NCBI GenBank assembly: GCA_018061745.1
Contig: JAGOTN010000021.1
Coordinates: forward strand, 1 to 8,540
Reading direction: 5' to 3'
DNA: 8,540 bases
Origin: Minisyncoccota bacterium
Lineage (GTDB): Bacteria; Patescibacteriota; Minisyncoccia; Phycocordibacterales; JAACPR01
Shown: piece after piece, positions 1-5,659 of the stretch
Layout of the letters: each line of letters starts with the position of its first letter
How positions within the stretch are numbered: the stretch's first letter is position 1
Notes under the pieces: generated by a model
The model's database searches: none
What the model was told of the DNA's origin: nothing
Seen by the model: the letters and a program-made list of their open reading frames with translations, nothing else
Translations under genes and position numbers: made by a program

Positions 1-51
1 GAAATCAAAGGAATTGTGATTCAAACTGAAAATTTTATTAAATTAAAATGA
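1..51 (+). CDS. 3' end of an upstream gene, probably DprA (DNA processing protein A)
   Basis: Frame 1 reads 16 codons, beginning Glu-Ile-Lys-Gly-Ile-Val, and then stops with TGA at 49-51. An (L/M)E(I/L)KG(I/L)(V/I) segment a few residues before the C-terminus is typical of the last winged helix of DprA/Smf, the protein that loads RecA onto incoming single-stranded DNA. dprA directly upstream of topA is a common bacterial order, which supports the call. No terminator-like hairpin lies between this stop and topA, so read-through into topA is possible. Only 16 residues are visible, so another gene ending by chance in this motif cannot be excluded. Confidence 0.45.
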   Translation, partial: EIKGIVIQTENFIKLK

Positions 52-70
52 CCTCTTCCCCACAAAAAAT

Positions 71-99
71 TTGCCAAACTATTAGTCGTGTAGTATTAC
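71..99 (+). promoter_or_regulatory. Candidate topA promoter
   Basis: TTGCCA (71-76, one mismatch to the -35 consensus) is followed after 17 bases by TATTAC (94-99, 4 of 6 matches to -10). Transcription would begin near 106, a few bases before the preferred topA ATG at 112. The -10 is weak and no TG extension is seen. Confidence 0.4.
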
Positions 100-111
100 T
101 TGATGAGTTAT

Positions 112-2280
112 ATGTCAAAATTAGTAATCGTAGAGTCACCTGCAAAGGCGAAAACAATTGAAAAATATCTTTCAGAAATCGGTAACTACCGAGTCGTTGC
201 TTCTGTTGGTCATATTCGCGATCTTCCTAAAAATCAAAAGAAAGCAATTGATATTGAAAAAAAATTCAAACCAAATTACGAAGTTGTAAAAGGAAAAGAA
301 AAAATAATTAGTGACATTAAATCTCTTGCAAAAAAAGCTGACGAGGTTCTACTAGCAACCGATCCCGATCGAGAAGGTGAAGCTATTGCATGGCACTTGA
401 AAGAAGCCATTGGATTAAAAGGTTCAAAAAGAATTGTATTTAACGAAATTACAAAAGAAGCTATTCAAGAAGCCATCAACCACCCTCGAGAAATCGACAT
501 GCATTTAAAAGAAGCTCAAGAAGCTCGTAGAGTTTTAGATCGTCTTTTTGGATATGGACTTTCTGGTTTGATTTGGAAAAAAGTTCGCTACGGACTTTCT
601 GCTGGTCGTGTTCAATCTCCTGCTCTTCGAATTTTAATGGAAAGAGAAAGAGAAATTCGAGCATTCAACGCGGAAACTTTTTGGGTTATCACTGCTGATG
701 TTAAATCAAAAGGAACAGATTCTTTTATTGTTACTTGTGTAGAAGAACCGCGAGATAAAAACGAAGTTCTACGAATTTTAAATGAAGGAGAAAAAGGAAA
801 ATGGATTGTTAAAGATATAAAAGAAACAAAAGCAAAAAGATCTCCTCAACCACCTTTTATCACATCAACACTTCAACAAGCGGCTTCAACTCGTCTTGGA
901 TATTCCCCTTCTCGAACAATGCAACTTGCACAAAAACTTTACGAAGCTGGACATATTACATACATGCGAACTGACTCAACAAACCTTTCTGCGCAAGCGA
1001 TTGGTCAAATAAAAAGCACTGTTGAAAAAAGATTTGGCGCTGATTATTTTTCTGCAAGAGTTTATGGAAAAAAATCTAAAGGAGCACAAGAAGCTCATGA
1101 AGCAATTCGTCCAACAAATTTTAGTAAAGACAACTCAGGACAAACTGAAGAACAAAAACGTTTATATAATTTAATTTGGGCGCGAACAGTATCAAGTCAA
1201 ATGATTGATGCGCAACTATTACGAACAAGAATAACAGCCAATATTGAAAAGGATTCAATTCCAGATTTTACAATCAACGGACAAAGAACAATCGCTTCTG
1301 GATGGATGAAAGCTGATCCGATTGCAAAGAGTGAAGAAACAGAAGTTCCAAAAGTTAAAATTGGAGAAAGTTTAGATTTGATTGCAATTAAGGATGAAGA
1401 AAAACAAACTCAACCGCCCTCAAGATATACAGAAGCTGGTTTGATTAAAGAACTTGAAAAAAGAGGTATTGGACGACCTTCTACATATGCTGCAATTATC
1501 CGCACATTGAATGAACGAGGTTACGTTAATAAAGAAGGACGAACTTTAATCCCAACTGATACTGGAGATGTCGTTTCAAGTTTTGTTGAGCAACATTTTG
1601 ATAAATATATCTCTGATGATTTTACTGCTGAAATGGAATCTGAGTTAGATGAAATTGCAGAAGGAAAAAGAACATACGAAAAAACAATGAAAGAATTTTA
1701 TGATCCTTTCATGAAAGATGTCGATGCAAAAGATAAAATCGATAAACTAACAAATCTTGGTGATGCGGATCCAAAATTCAAATGTCCAAAATGTAAAAGC
1801 AAAATGCAAATCAAGCTTGGGAAAGCTGGTAAATTTTTATCGTGTGAAAAATTCCCAGATTGTGACGGAGCTCTAACAATCGAAGGTGAAGAATGGAAAG
1901 TAGATGCGCCAATTGGAACAGATCCTGAAAGTGGATTACCTATTACAGTTCTAAACGGACGCTTCGGACCATACCTACAAATCGGAGAAAAGACAAAAGA
2001 AAATCCAAAACCTCGACGAGCAAGTATTCCAAAAGAAGTAGAACCTAGTACGGTCACAATGGAACAAGCATTGAAGTTTTTATCACTGCCACGAAATTTA
2101 GGAAATCATCCAGTTAGCGGAAAAGAAATTTTAGCAAACAACGGACGCTTCGGACCATATGTAATGCACGACGGAGATTTTCGTTCTCTTAAAACAGATA
2201 ATGTTTACGAAGTTGATTTAAAAAGAGCTTTGGAAATTTTAGCTGAAGAGAAAAAAACTAGACGAGGACGACAAAAATAA
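112..2280 (+). CDS. topA: DNA topoisomerase I (type IA, omega protein)
   Basis: TopA relaxes negative supercoils by cutting one strand through a 5'-phosphotyrosine and passing the other. The protein is 722 aa from ATG 112. The frame is open further upstream, with TTG at 100 and ATG at 103, but family members start right at the KLVIVESPAKAKTI segment, so 112 fits best; no Shine-Dalgarno precedes any of the three. The TOPRIM domain is complete, with the VESPAKAKT glutamate near residue 8 and the acidic metal triad D84-x-D86-x-E88. GLSAGRVQSPALR and AHEAIRPTN follow, and the catalytic tyrosine is Y284 in YMRTDS. The C-terminus holds a four-cysteine zinc ribbon (C558, C561, C578, C584), then two GRFGPY repeats (616-621 and 678-683) and a basic tail. 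All key residues are present. Confidence 0.97.
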   Translation: MSKLVIVESPAKAKTIEKYLSEIGNYRVVASVGHIRDLPKNQKKAIDIEKKFKPNYEVVKGKEKIISDIKSLAKKADEVLLATDPDREGEAIAWHLKEAIGLKGSKRIVFNEITKEAIQEAINHPREIDMHLKEAQEARRVLDRLFGYGLSGLIWKKVRYGLSAGRVQSPALRILMEREREIRAFNAETFWVITADVKSKGTDSFIVTCVEEPRDKNEVLRILNEGEKGKWIVKDIKETKAKRSPQPPFITSTLQQAASTRLGYSPSRTMQLAQKLYEAGHITYMRTDSTNLSAQAIGQIKSTVEKRFGADYFSARVYGKKSKGAQEAHEAIRPTNFSKDNSGQTEEQKRLYNLIWARTVSSQMIDAQLLRTRITANIEKDSIPDFTINGQRTIASGWMKADPIAKSEETEVPKVKIGESLDLIAIKDEEKQTQPPSRYTEAGLIKELEKRGIGRPSTYAAIIRTLNERGYVNKEGRTLIPTDTGDVVSSFVEQHFDKYISDDFTAEMESELDEIAEGKRTYEKTMKEFYDPFMKDVDAKDKIDKLTNLGDADPKFKCPKCKSKMQIKLGKAGKFLSCEKFPDCDGALTIEGEEWKVDAPIGTDPESGLPITVLNGRFGPYLQIGEKTKENPKPRRASIPKEVEPSTVTMEQALKFLSLPRNLGNHPVSGKEILANNGRFGPYVMHDGDFRSLKTDNVYEVDLKRALEILAEEKKTRRGRQK

Positions 2281-2293
2281 ATTTGGATTTAAA

Positions 2294-2312
2294 TAAAAAG
2301 GGCGAGATCGCC
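2294..2312 (-). terminator. Weak intrinsic terminator of RNA 1
   Basis: Read on the minus strand, GGCGA/TCGCC (2308-2312 with 2301-2305) is followed at once by C and five T's, then ATTT. The inner loop is only two bases, so in practice this is a 4-bp stem with a tetraloop. The T-tract lies on the minus side only, so it does not serve topA. Confidence 0.4.
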
Positions 2313-2636
2313 AAGGAGTTAGTTATTAGGACTCCCGACGACCTCTAATGCATTCAAGCACTCAATTCCACTTGATGTGTTCTTTTCCTGAAGAGTTCAG
2401 AGCTCACCTAATAAGAGCAATAAACCCCTGTGACAAGTTGGCACACATCTTTTTTTCTGGCTACAGTAGTAACGACTATGAGTGAACCGATAACTATTAT
2501 ATTGGAAACAATGCCAGGATAAGACCAGGTCTTTGAAGCCACAACTTTGTGGCCACAATATACAAGTCACATGTTGCGTCGGTAGATTTCGCTCCGCACA
2601 ACAGGTATAAGCGACATTCAAAGACCGGACCTCCTA
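2294..2636 (-). ncRNA. Putative structured noncoding RNA 1 (family not recognised)
   Basis: There is no convincing protein gene here, and by eye the base composition is richer in GC than the flanking genes, as expected of structured RNA in an AT-rich genome. A long stem pairs 2617-2628 with 2525-2537 (12 bp with one bulged base) and closes a junction holding two hairpins: 2538-2544 with 2547-2553, and TGTTG/CAACA around 2574-2602. A second domain is closed by a 7-bp stem (2443-2449 with 2374-2380) and includes the hairpin 2388-2392/2396-2400. Near the 3' end are GGAGT/ACTCC (2315-2319/2331-2335) and the terminal GGCGA/TCGCC (2301-2312). I looked for tmRNA, RNase P, SRP and 6S signatures and found none. 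The ends are inferred from the promoter and terminator, and strand is inferred from the U-tract. Confidence 0.5.
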
Positions 2637-2641
2637 GATAA

Positions 2642-2669
2642 TTTCTAACACAAAAATATAAAAAGTAAA
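2642..2669 (-). promoter_or_regulatory. Candidate promoter of RNA 1 (extended -10)
   Basis: On the minus strand TGTTAGAAA (2650-2642) forms a TGn-extended -10, with a weak -35 TTTACT (2669-2664) 16 bases further upstream. The TGTTAGA core is shared with the parB promoter and the tRNA-Trp promoter in this window, which makes it more believable than its score alone. Transcription would start near 2635, just ahead of the long stem of RNA 1. Confidence 0.45.
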
Positions 2670-2677
2670 TACTAAAT

Positions 2678-2717
2678 AAAAAGTGGACTCACTGAGGAAT
2701 GAAACCTCAGTGAGTCC
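2678..2717 (-). terminator. Intrinsic terminator of RNA 2 (and of parB read-through)
   Basis: A perfect 13-bp stem pairs 2685-2697 with 2705-2717 across a 7-base loop. On the minus strand it is followed by CA and five T's (2682-2678). The plus side has no T-tract, so it points leftward only. Confidence 0.85.
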
Positions 2718-2943
2718 TGGTACCGTCGCACCATCCGATTGAAGAATCTCTCTGACAGGGTACAAAGCACGACCAAGGGGAACCCTGAGTCTCACAGAAA
2801 CCAATTCTTCTTTCTGCTCACAACATCTTGCAGAGGCTTAAGGACTAGCATCCTTATCGAAGATAAGCCTTCCACCAGACACGAAAACTCATCCATATGA
2901 ACCAGAAAAGTTGCGAGACACGACAACTAACAATGAACGAGCT
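2678..2943 (-). ncRNA. Putative structured noncoding RNA 2 (family not recognised)
   Basis: About 265 bases are bounded by a good promoter at 2950-2978 and a clear terminator at 2678-2717. No open frame beyond about 35 codons is plausible. Stems visible on the minus strand: AGTTG/CAACT near the 5' end; AGGCTTA/TAAGCCT enclosing AGGA/TCCT (about 2839-2868); TCTGC/GCAGA (around 2815-2835); and GAAGAAT/ATTCTTC (around 2741-2810) enclosing CAGGGT/ACCCTG. It lies directly downstream of parB on the same strand, so it may also be part of a parB 3' UTR, but its own promoter argues for a separate unit. I see no tmRNA, RNase P or SRP landmarks. Confidence 0.55.
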
Positions 2944-2949
2944 TGTATT

Positions 2950-2978
2950 CTTATACTCCTATTTAATTAAACTGTAAA
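2950..2978 (-). promoter_or_regulatory. Sigma70-type promoter of RNA 2, overlapping the parB stop
   Basis: On the minus strand TTTACA (2978-2973, five of six to -35) is followed by exactly 17 bases and TATAAG (2955-2950, five of six to -10). The -35 lies in the last sense codons of parB. The predicted start is near 2943, with no protein start downstream, which supports an RNA gene. Confidence 0.65.
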
Positions 2979-3944
2979 ATTATTCAAAGAGAAAGTTTCT
3001 TCTTCGTCTGTTTTTATTTCAGAGTCTTCAATTTCTGAAGGTGAATCATCGACTTCTAATTCTTCAATTTTTTCTTCTGAAATATTTTTTGTTCCACTTT
3101 CCATTTTTTCATTTATAAGAGCTAAAATATTTCTCAAATCATCCTCATTGAAATAATCAATTCTAATTCTTCCACCAACTTCTTTTGGTTCTATATAAAC
3201 TCTAGTTCCAAGAGTGTCACTTGCTTTTTGTTCCATTTCAAAGATATCTGGTGCAAATGTTTTTTCTGGTCTTCTGATTTTTTCTTGAGCAATTCCCCGT
3301 GCAATTTTTTCTGCATCACGAACAGTTAATCTTCTTAAAAGAATTTCTTTAAATAAAACATTTTGTTCTTCTGGTCTATCTCCAAGCATTAAAAGTGGTC
3401 TCGTGTGTCCTTCTGAAATTTTTCTTTCACCAAGAGCAATCAACATTTCTTCAGGTAGTCCTAAAAGTCGAATTGTATTTGAAACATATTCTCGACTCTT
3501 TCCAACTTTTTTTGCAATATCAACATGTTTCAATTTAAATTCTTCAGCAAGTCTTTGAAAAGATCTCGCACGATCTACAGCATTCAAATCTTCTCTTTGT
3601 AAGTTTTCAATAATTGCTAGTTCAAGTTTTACTCTGTCGTCGTCTTCTTTGGCACGAATAAGCGCAGGAACTTCACGAAGACCCGCAAGACGAGATGCGC
3701 GCAATCTTCTCTCTCCTGCAATCAATTCATACTCAACTCCAATTCCTCCATCATCTTTTTGAAATTCTTTTCTTGTTACTACTAATGGTTGAAGAATTCC
3801 GTACATACGAATCGAATCTGCTAGGTCTCGAAGTTTTGATTCATCAAATTCTTGTCGTGGTTGAAAAGGGTTTGGTCTTATTTTTTCAACTTCAATAAAG
3901 AAAACGGCGTTGTTATGAAATACTGAATGTGAAATTTCTGTCAT
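2967..3944 (-). CDS. parB: ParB chromosome-partitioning protein (CTPase clamp)
   Basis: ParB loads at parS sites, slides as a CTP-gated clamp and works with the ATPase ParA to segregate origins. The 325-aa protein shows the full family layout. The ParB/Srx-like N domain starts at about residue 18 (IRPNPFQPRQ). The CTP-binding motifs are GERRLRAS (77-84) and ENLQREDLN (113-121). A helix-turn-helix lies at about 140-161, and the C-terminal dimerisation domain at about 235-278 (ALGTRV-like, then GGRIRIDYF). An acidic Glu/Asp-rich tail of about 40 residues (282-320) follows, longer than usual. ATG 3944 fits the family start and lies 9 bases after an extended -10, with no Shine-Dalgarno. parA is not in the window and no parS-like TGTTTCACGTGAAACA is seen. 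It is transcribed divergently from tRNA-Leu/miaA. Confidence 0.95.
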   Translation of the reverse strand: MTEISHSVFHNNAVFFIEVEKIRPNPFQPRQEFDESKLRDLADSIRMYGILQPLVVTRKEFQKDDGGIGVEYELIAGERRLRASRLAGLREVPALIRAKEDDDRVKLELAIIENLQREDLNAVDRARSFQRLAEEFKLKHVDIAKKVGKSREYVSNTIRLLGLPEEMLIALGERKISEGHTRPLLMLGDRPEEQNVLFKEILLRRLTVRDAEKIARGIAQEKIRRPEKTFAPDIFEMEQKASDTLGTRVYIEPKEVGGRIRIDYFNEDDLRNILALINEKMESGTKNISEEKIEELEVDDSPSEIEDSEIKTDEEETFSLNNFTV

Positions 3945-3953
3945 GATTTAGAC

Positions 3954-3962
3954 ATTCTAACA
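3954..3962 (-). promoter_or_regulatory. parB promoter: extended -10 next to the start codon
   Basis: On the minus strand TGTTAGAAT (3962-3954) is a TGn-extended -10 with five of six consensus bases. No good -35 is visible. Only 9 bases separate it from ATG 3944, so the mRNA should start 2-3 bases before the AUG. Confidence 0.6.
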
Positions 3963-4023
3963 TAATCTTTTACAGCTCGAAAACATTGCATCTATTGCTT
4001 ATTTTTCGTAAGCTATCTGACAT

Positions 4024-4105
4024 GCCGGGGTGGCGGAATTGGTAGACGCGCACGACTCAAAATCGTGTTCCGTAAGGGGTGAGGGTTCGATTCCCTCCCT
4101 CGGCA
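4024..4105 (+). tRNA. tRNA-Leu (anticodon CAA)
   Basis: This is an 82-base class II tRNA. The acceptor stem pairs 4024-4030 with 4098-4104 (one G-U pair), with discriminator A at 4105 as in leucine tRNAs. The anticodon stem CACGA/TCGTG holds loop CTCAAAA with anticodon CAA at 4058-4060, reading UUG. The long variable arm is 4068-4080 and the T arm GAGGG/CCCTC is 4081-4097. CCA is not encoded (CAA follows), so it must be added after transcription. A36-A37-A38 is the MiaA recognition motif, and miaA starts 4 bases after the tRNA end. No clear promoter can be picked out upstream. Confidence 0.97.
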
Positions 4106-4109
4106 CAAA

Positions 4110-4958
4110 ATGAAGCCAAAAATCATAGTCATAGTGGGCCCAACAGCTTCTGGAAAAAGTGATTTGGCTGTGAATATTGCTAAGGAAAGAAATGGTGAGA
4201 TTATTTCTGCTGATTCACGACAAGTTTACAAAGGTCTAGATATTGGAAGTGGAAAAATTACAAAGCGTGAAATGCGTGGTGTTCCACATTTTCTTTTAGA
4301 TGTCGCAAATCCAAAAAAAGTTTTTACCGTCGCAGATTTTAAGAGACTCGGACAAAAAGCAATTGATGATATTTTGTCTCGAGGAAAAACTCCAATCATT
4401 GTCGGTGGAACAGGATTTTATATCGATACTTTAGTTTTTGATTTAGATCTTCCTGAAGTTCCTCCAAACAAAATTCTGCGAGAGAAATTAGAGAAGAAAA
4501 CTATTGAAGAGCTTTTTGCTGAGTTGGAAAAATTGGATCCAGAACGAGCAGAAGAAATTGATTCCAAAAACAAAGTTCGTTTAGTGCGCGCTCTTGAGAT
4601 TGTTGATGCACTTGGAAAAATTCCTAAAGTTAATAGATCAGAAAAGTTTAATATTGAATGGATTGGAATCGATTGGCCTGATGAAGTTTTGAAAGAAAGA
4701 ATTCACACTCGCCTTTTGAAAAGAATTAAATCTGGAATGATTAAAGAAGCTGAAAATTTACACGTAAAAGGTTTGTCTTATAAAAGAATGGAACAATTTG
4801 GTCTTGAATACAGATACATGTCACGTTTTCTGAAAGGTGAAATTTCAAAAGAAGAAATGATCTCTGAACTTGAAACAAAAATCAGACAATACGCAAAACG
4901 GCAAAGAACTTGGTTTAAGAGGAACAAAAATATTAAGTGGATTAATCCTCAACATTAA
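4110..4958 (+). CDS. miaA: tRNA dimethylallyltransferase MiaA
   Basis: MiaA transfers a dimethylallyl group to N6 of A37 in tRNAs reading UNN codons, the first step to (ms2)i6A37. The 282-aa protein is slightly short for the family (about 300-315) but has the key motifs: P-loop GPTASGKS (10-17), DSRQVY (35-40) with its catalytic aspartate, GGTGFY (99-104), the NKVRLVRALE segment (154-163) and the C-terminal RQYAKRQRTWFK block (259-270). The YKRMEQFGLEYRY segment recalls Parcubacteria-type MiaA. ATG 4110 is the only start that keeps the P-loop at its usual position. It has no Shine-Dalgarno, because the preceding bases are tRNA-Leu, so the gene is almost certainly cotranscribed with that tRNA. 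Its last 17 bases overlap the 3' end of the ORF6N gene on the other strand. Confidence 0.96.
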   Translation: MKPKIIVIVGPTASGKSDLAVNIAKERNGEIISADSRQVYKGLDIGSGKITKREMRGVPHFLLDVANPKKVFTVADFKRLGQKAIDDILSRGKTPIIVGGTGFYIDTLVFDLDLPEVPPNKILREKLEKKTIEELFAELEKLDPERAEEIDSKNKVRLVRALEIVDALGKIPKVNRSEKFNIEWIGIDWPDEVLKERIHTRLLKRIKSGMIKEAENLHVKGLSYKRMEQFGLEYRYMSRFLKGEISKEEMISELETKIRQYAKRQRTWFKRNKNIKWINPQH

Positions 4959-5463
4959 AACCAATTTGATCTTTTGGCTCACTTTCTTTATTAATGATTA
5001 ACCGTATTATTTTGAATATTTCCTGAAAATTAGTTTCATTACTCTTTTCCATTTCCTCCACTTTTTCTCTTAACTCTTTATAAGAATCGATCATTTCCCT
5101 CAACTTAGTAAATATTCTAATTATTTGAATATTTATCTGAATCGCTCTTTGGCTTTTTAAGACACTGGAAAGCATTGCAATTCCTTGTTCTGTAAAAGCA
5201 TATGGTGGCCTTCTAACACCTCCGTAACTTGATATCACAATTTGTGATATCAAGTTAATCTCCTTTGTATTTAGCGGAAACATGAAATCATCAGGGAATC
5301 TATTAATGTTTCTTTTAACCGCTTGATTTAAAGCACCTGTTTGAACACCATAAAGCAAGGCAAGGTCCTTATCTAACATCACCTTTCTGCCTCTTATTAT
5401 ATAAATCCTCTCTTTAACAATTTCAACATTTAGAGATTCACCTGAAAATAATTCGTTTTTCAT
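4942..5463 (-). CDS. ORF6N-domain protein (phage-type DNA-binding family)
   Basis: The 173-aa protein carries a clear ORF6N domain at about residues 14-100: GRKVMLDKDLALLYGV, then AVKRNINRFPDDFMF, then a SQIVISSYGG and PYAFTEQGIAMLSSVL run, and NIQIIRIF. A charged, probably coiled-coil helix (about 118-145) and a short tail ending IGFNVED follow. The length matches stand-alone bacterial members. ORF6N proteins are common in phages, prophages and small accessory loci and are thought to bind DNA, but the cellular role is unknown. No other phage gene is nearby, so this looks like a single cargo gene between miaA and tRNA-Trp. It overlaps miaA tail-to-tail by 17 bases and carries a 33-base palindrome within the domain. 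No Shine-Dalgarno is seen; a weak TGTTACTTT lies 6 bases before the ATG. Confidence 0.9.
   Translation of the reverse strand: MKNELFSGESLNVEIVKERIYIIRGRKVMLDKDLALLYGVQTGALNQAVKRNINRFPDDFMFPLNTKEINLISQIVISSYGGVRRPPYAFTEQGIAMLSSVLKSQRAIQINIQIIRIFTKLREMIDSYKELREKVEEMEKSNETNFQEIFKIIRLIINKESEPKDQIGFNVED
5225..5257. repeat. Near-perfect 33-base palindrome inside the ORF6N gene
   Basis: Arms of 16 bases (5225-5240 and 5242-5257) are exact reverse complements around a single T at 5241. Each arm contains GATATC. It codes for residues 69-80, the INLISQIVISSY part of the ORF6N domain. There is no T-tract on either side, so it is not a terminator. Confidence 0.9.
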
Positions 5464-5548
5464 GCGCTGAAAGTAACATTATTTACATGAAGACAATATA
5501 AATATTTATTAAAATACTAATCAAATCTTGAATTCTCTCTAATATCTG

Positions 5549-5620
5549 CGGGCCCACGAGGACTCGAACCTCGAACTGCGGTTTTGGAAACCGATGTTTT
5601 ACCATTGAAACTATAAGCCC
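5549..5620 (-). tRNA. tRNA-Trp (anticodon CCA)
   Basis: A 72-base tRNA. Acceptor GGGCTTA/TGGGCCC (5614-5620 with 5550-5556, two G-U pairs), discriminator G at 5549 as in tryptophan tRNAs, D stem GTTT/AAAC, T arm CGAGG/CCTCG with loop TTCGAGT. The anticodon loop TTCCAAA (5583-5589) gives CCA at 5585-5587; the first pair of that stem is a T-C mismatch. A glycine reading (TCC) would destroy the anticodon stem. CCA is not encoded. A36-A37-A38 marks it as a likely MiaA substrate. Confidence 0.95.
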
Positions 5621-5629
5621 GGTGCAGAC

Positions 5630-5658
5630 ACTCTAACAAAGTATCTGCGATATGAAAA
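5630..5658 (-). promoter_or_regulatory. Candidate tRNA-Trp promoter
   Basis: On the minus strand TTTTCA (5658-5653) lies 17 bases upstream of TAGAGT (5635-5630), which carries a TGn extension (TGTTAGAGT). The TGTTAGAxTGTCT string is shared with the parB promoter. The start would fall a few bases before the tRNA 5' end. Confidence 0.5.
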
Positions 5659-5659
5659 G

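Noticed and set aside
1698..2057. A 119-codon minus-strand frame.
   Set aside because: It lies wholly opposite the zinc-ribbon and repeat part of topA, whose motifs are intact; it is a shadow frame.
2397..2621. A 74-codon minus-strand frame, cysteine-rich, with GGAGG about a dozen bases before its ATG.
   Set aside because: Codon and residue make-up are unlike every real gene here, the ATG sits in the long stem of RNA 1, and the GGAGG lies at the very predicted 5' end of that transcript, while no true gene in the window uses a Shine-Dalgarno.
2800..2907. A roughly 34-codon minus-strand ATG frame within RNA 2.
   Set aside because: No ribosome binding site, no leaderless promoter spacing, no family resemblance, and it crosses the stems of the RNA.
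2294..2943. tmRNA, RNase P RNA, SRP RNA or 6S RNA in the gene-free island.
   Set aside because: No tRNA-like ends or tag frame, no GAGGAAAGTCC or ACAGAA blocks, no SRP tetraloop domain, and no long 6S-like rod were seen; very divergent forms remain possible.
2960..4022. A parS site near parB.
   Set aside because: I looked for TGTTTCACGTGAAACA and close variants around parB and elsewhere in the window and found none.
5549..5620. Reading the minus-strand tRNA as tRNA-Gly(TCC).
   Set aside because: Shifting the loop by one base breaks the anticodon stem, while CCA with discriminator G fits tryptophan.
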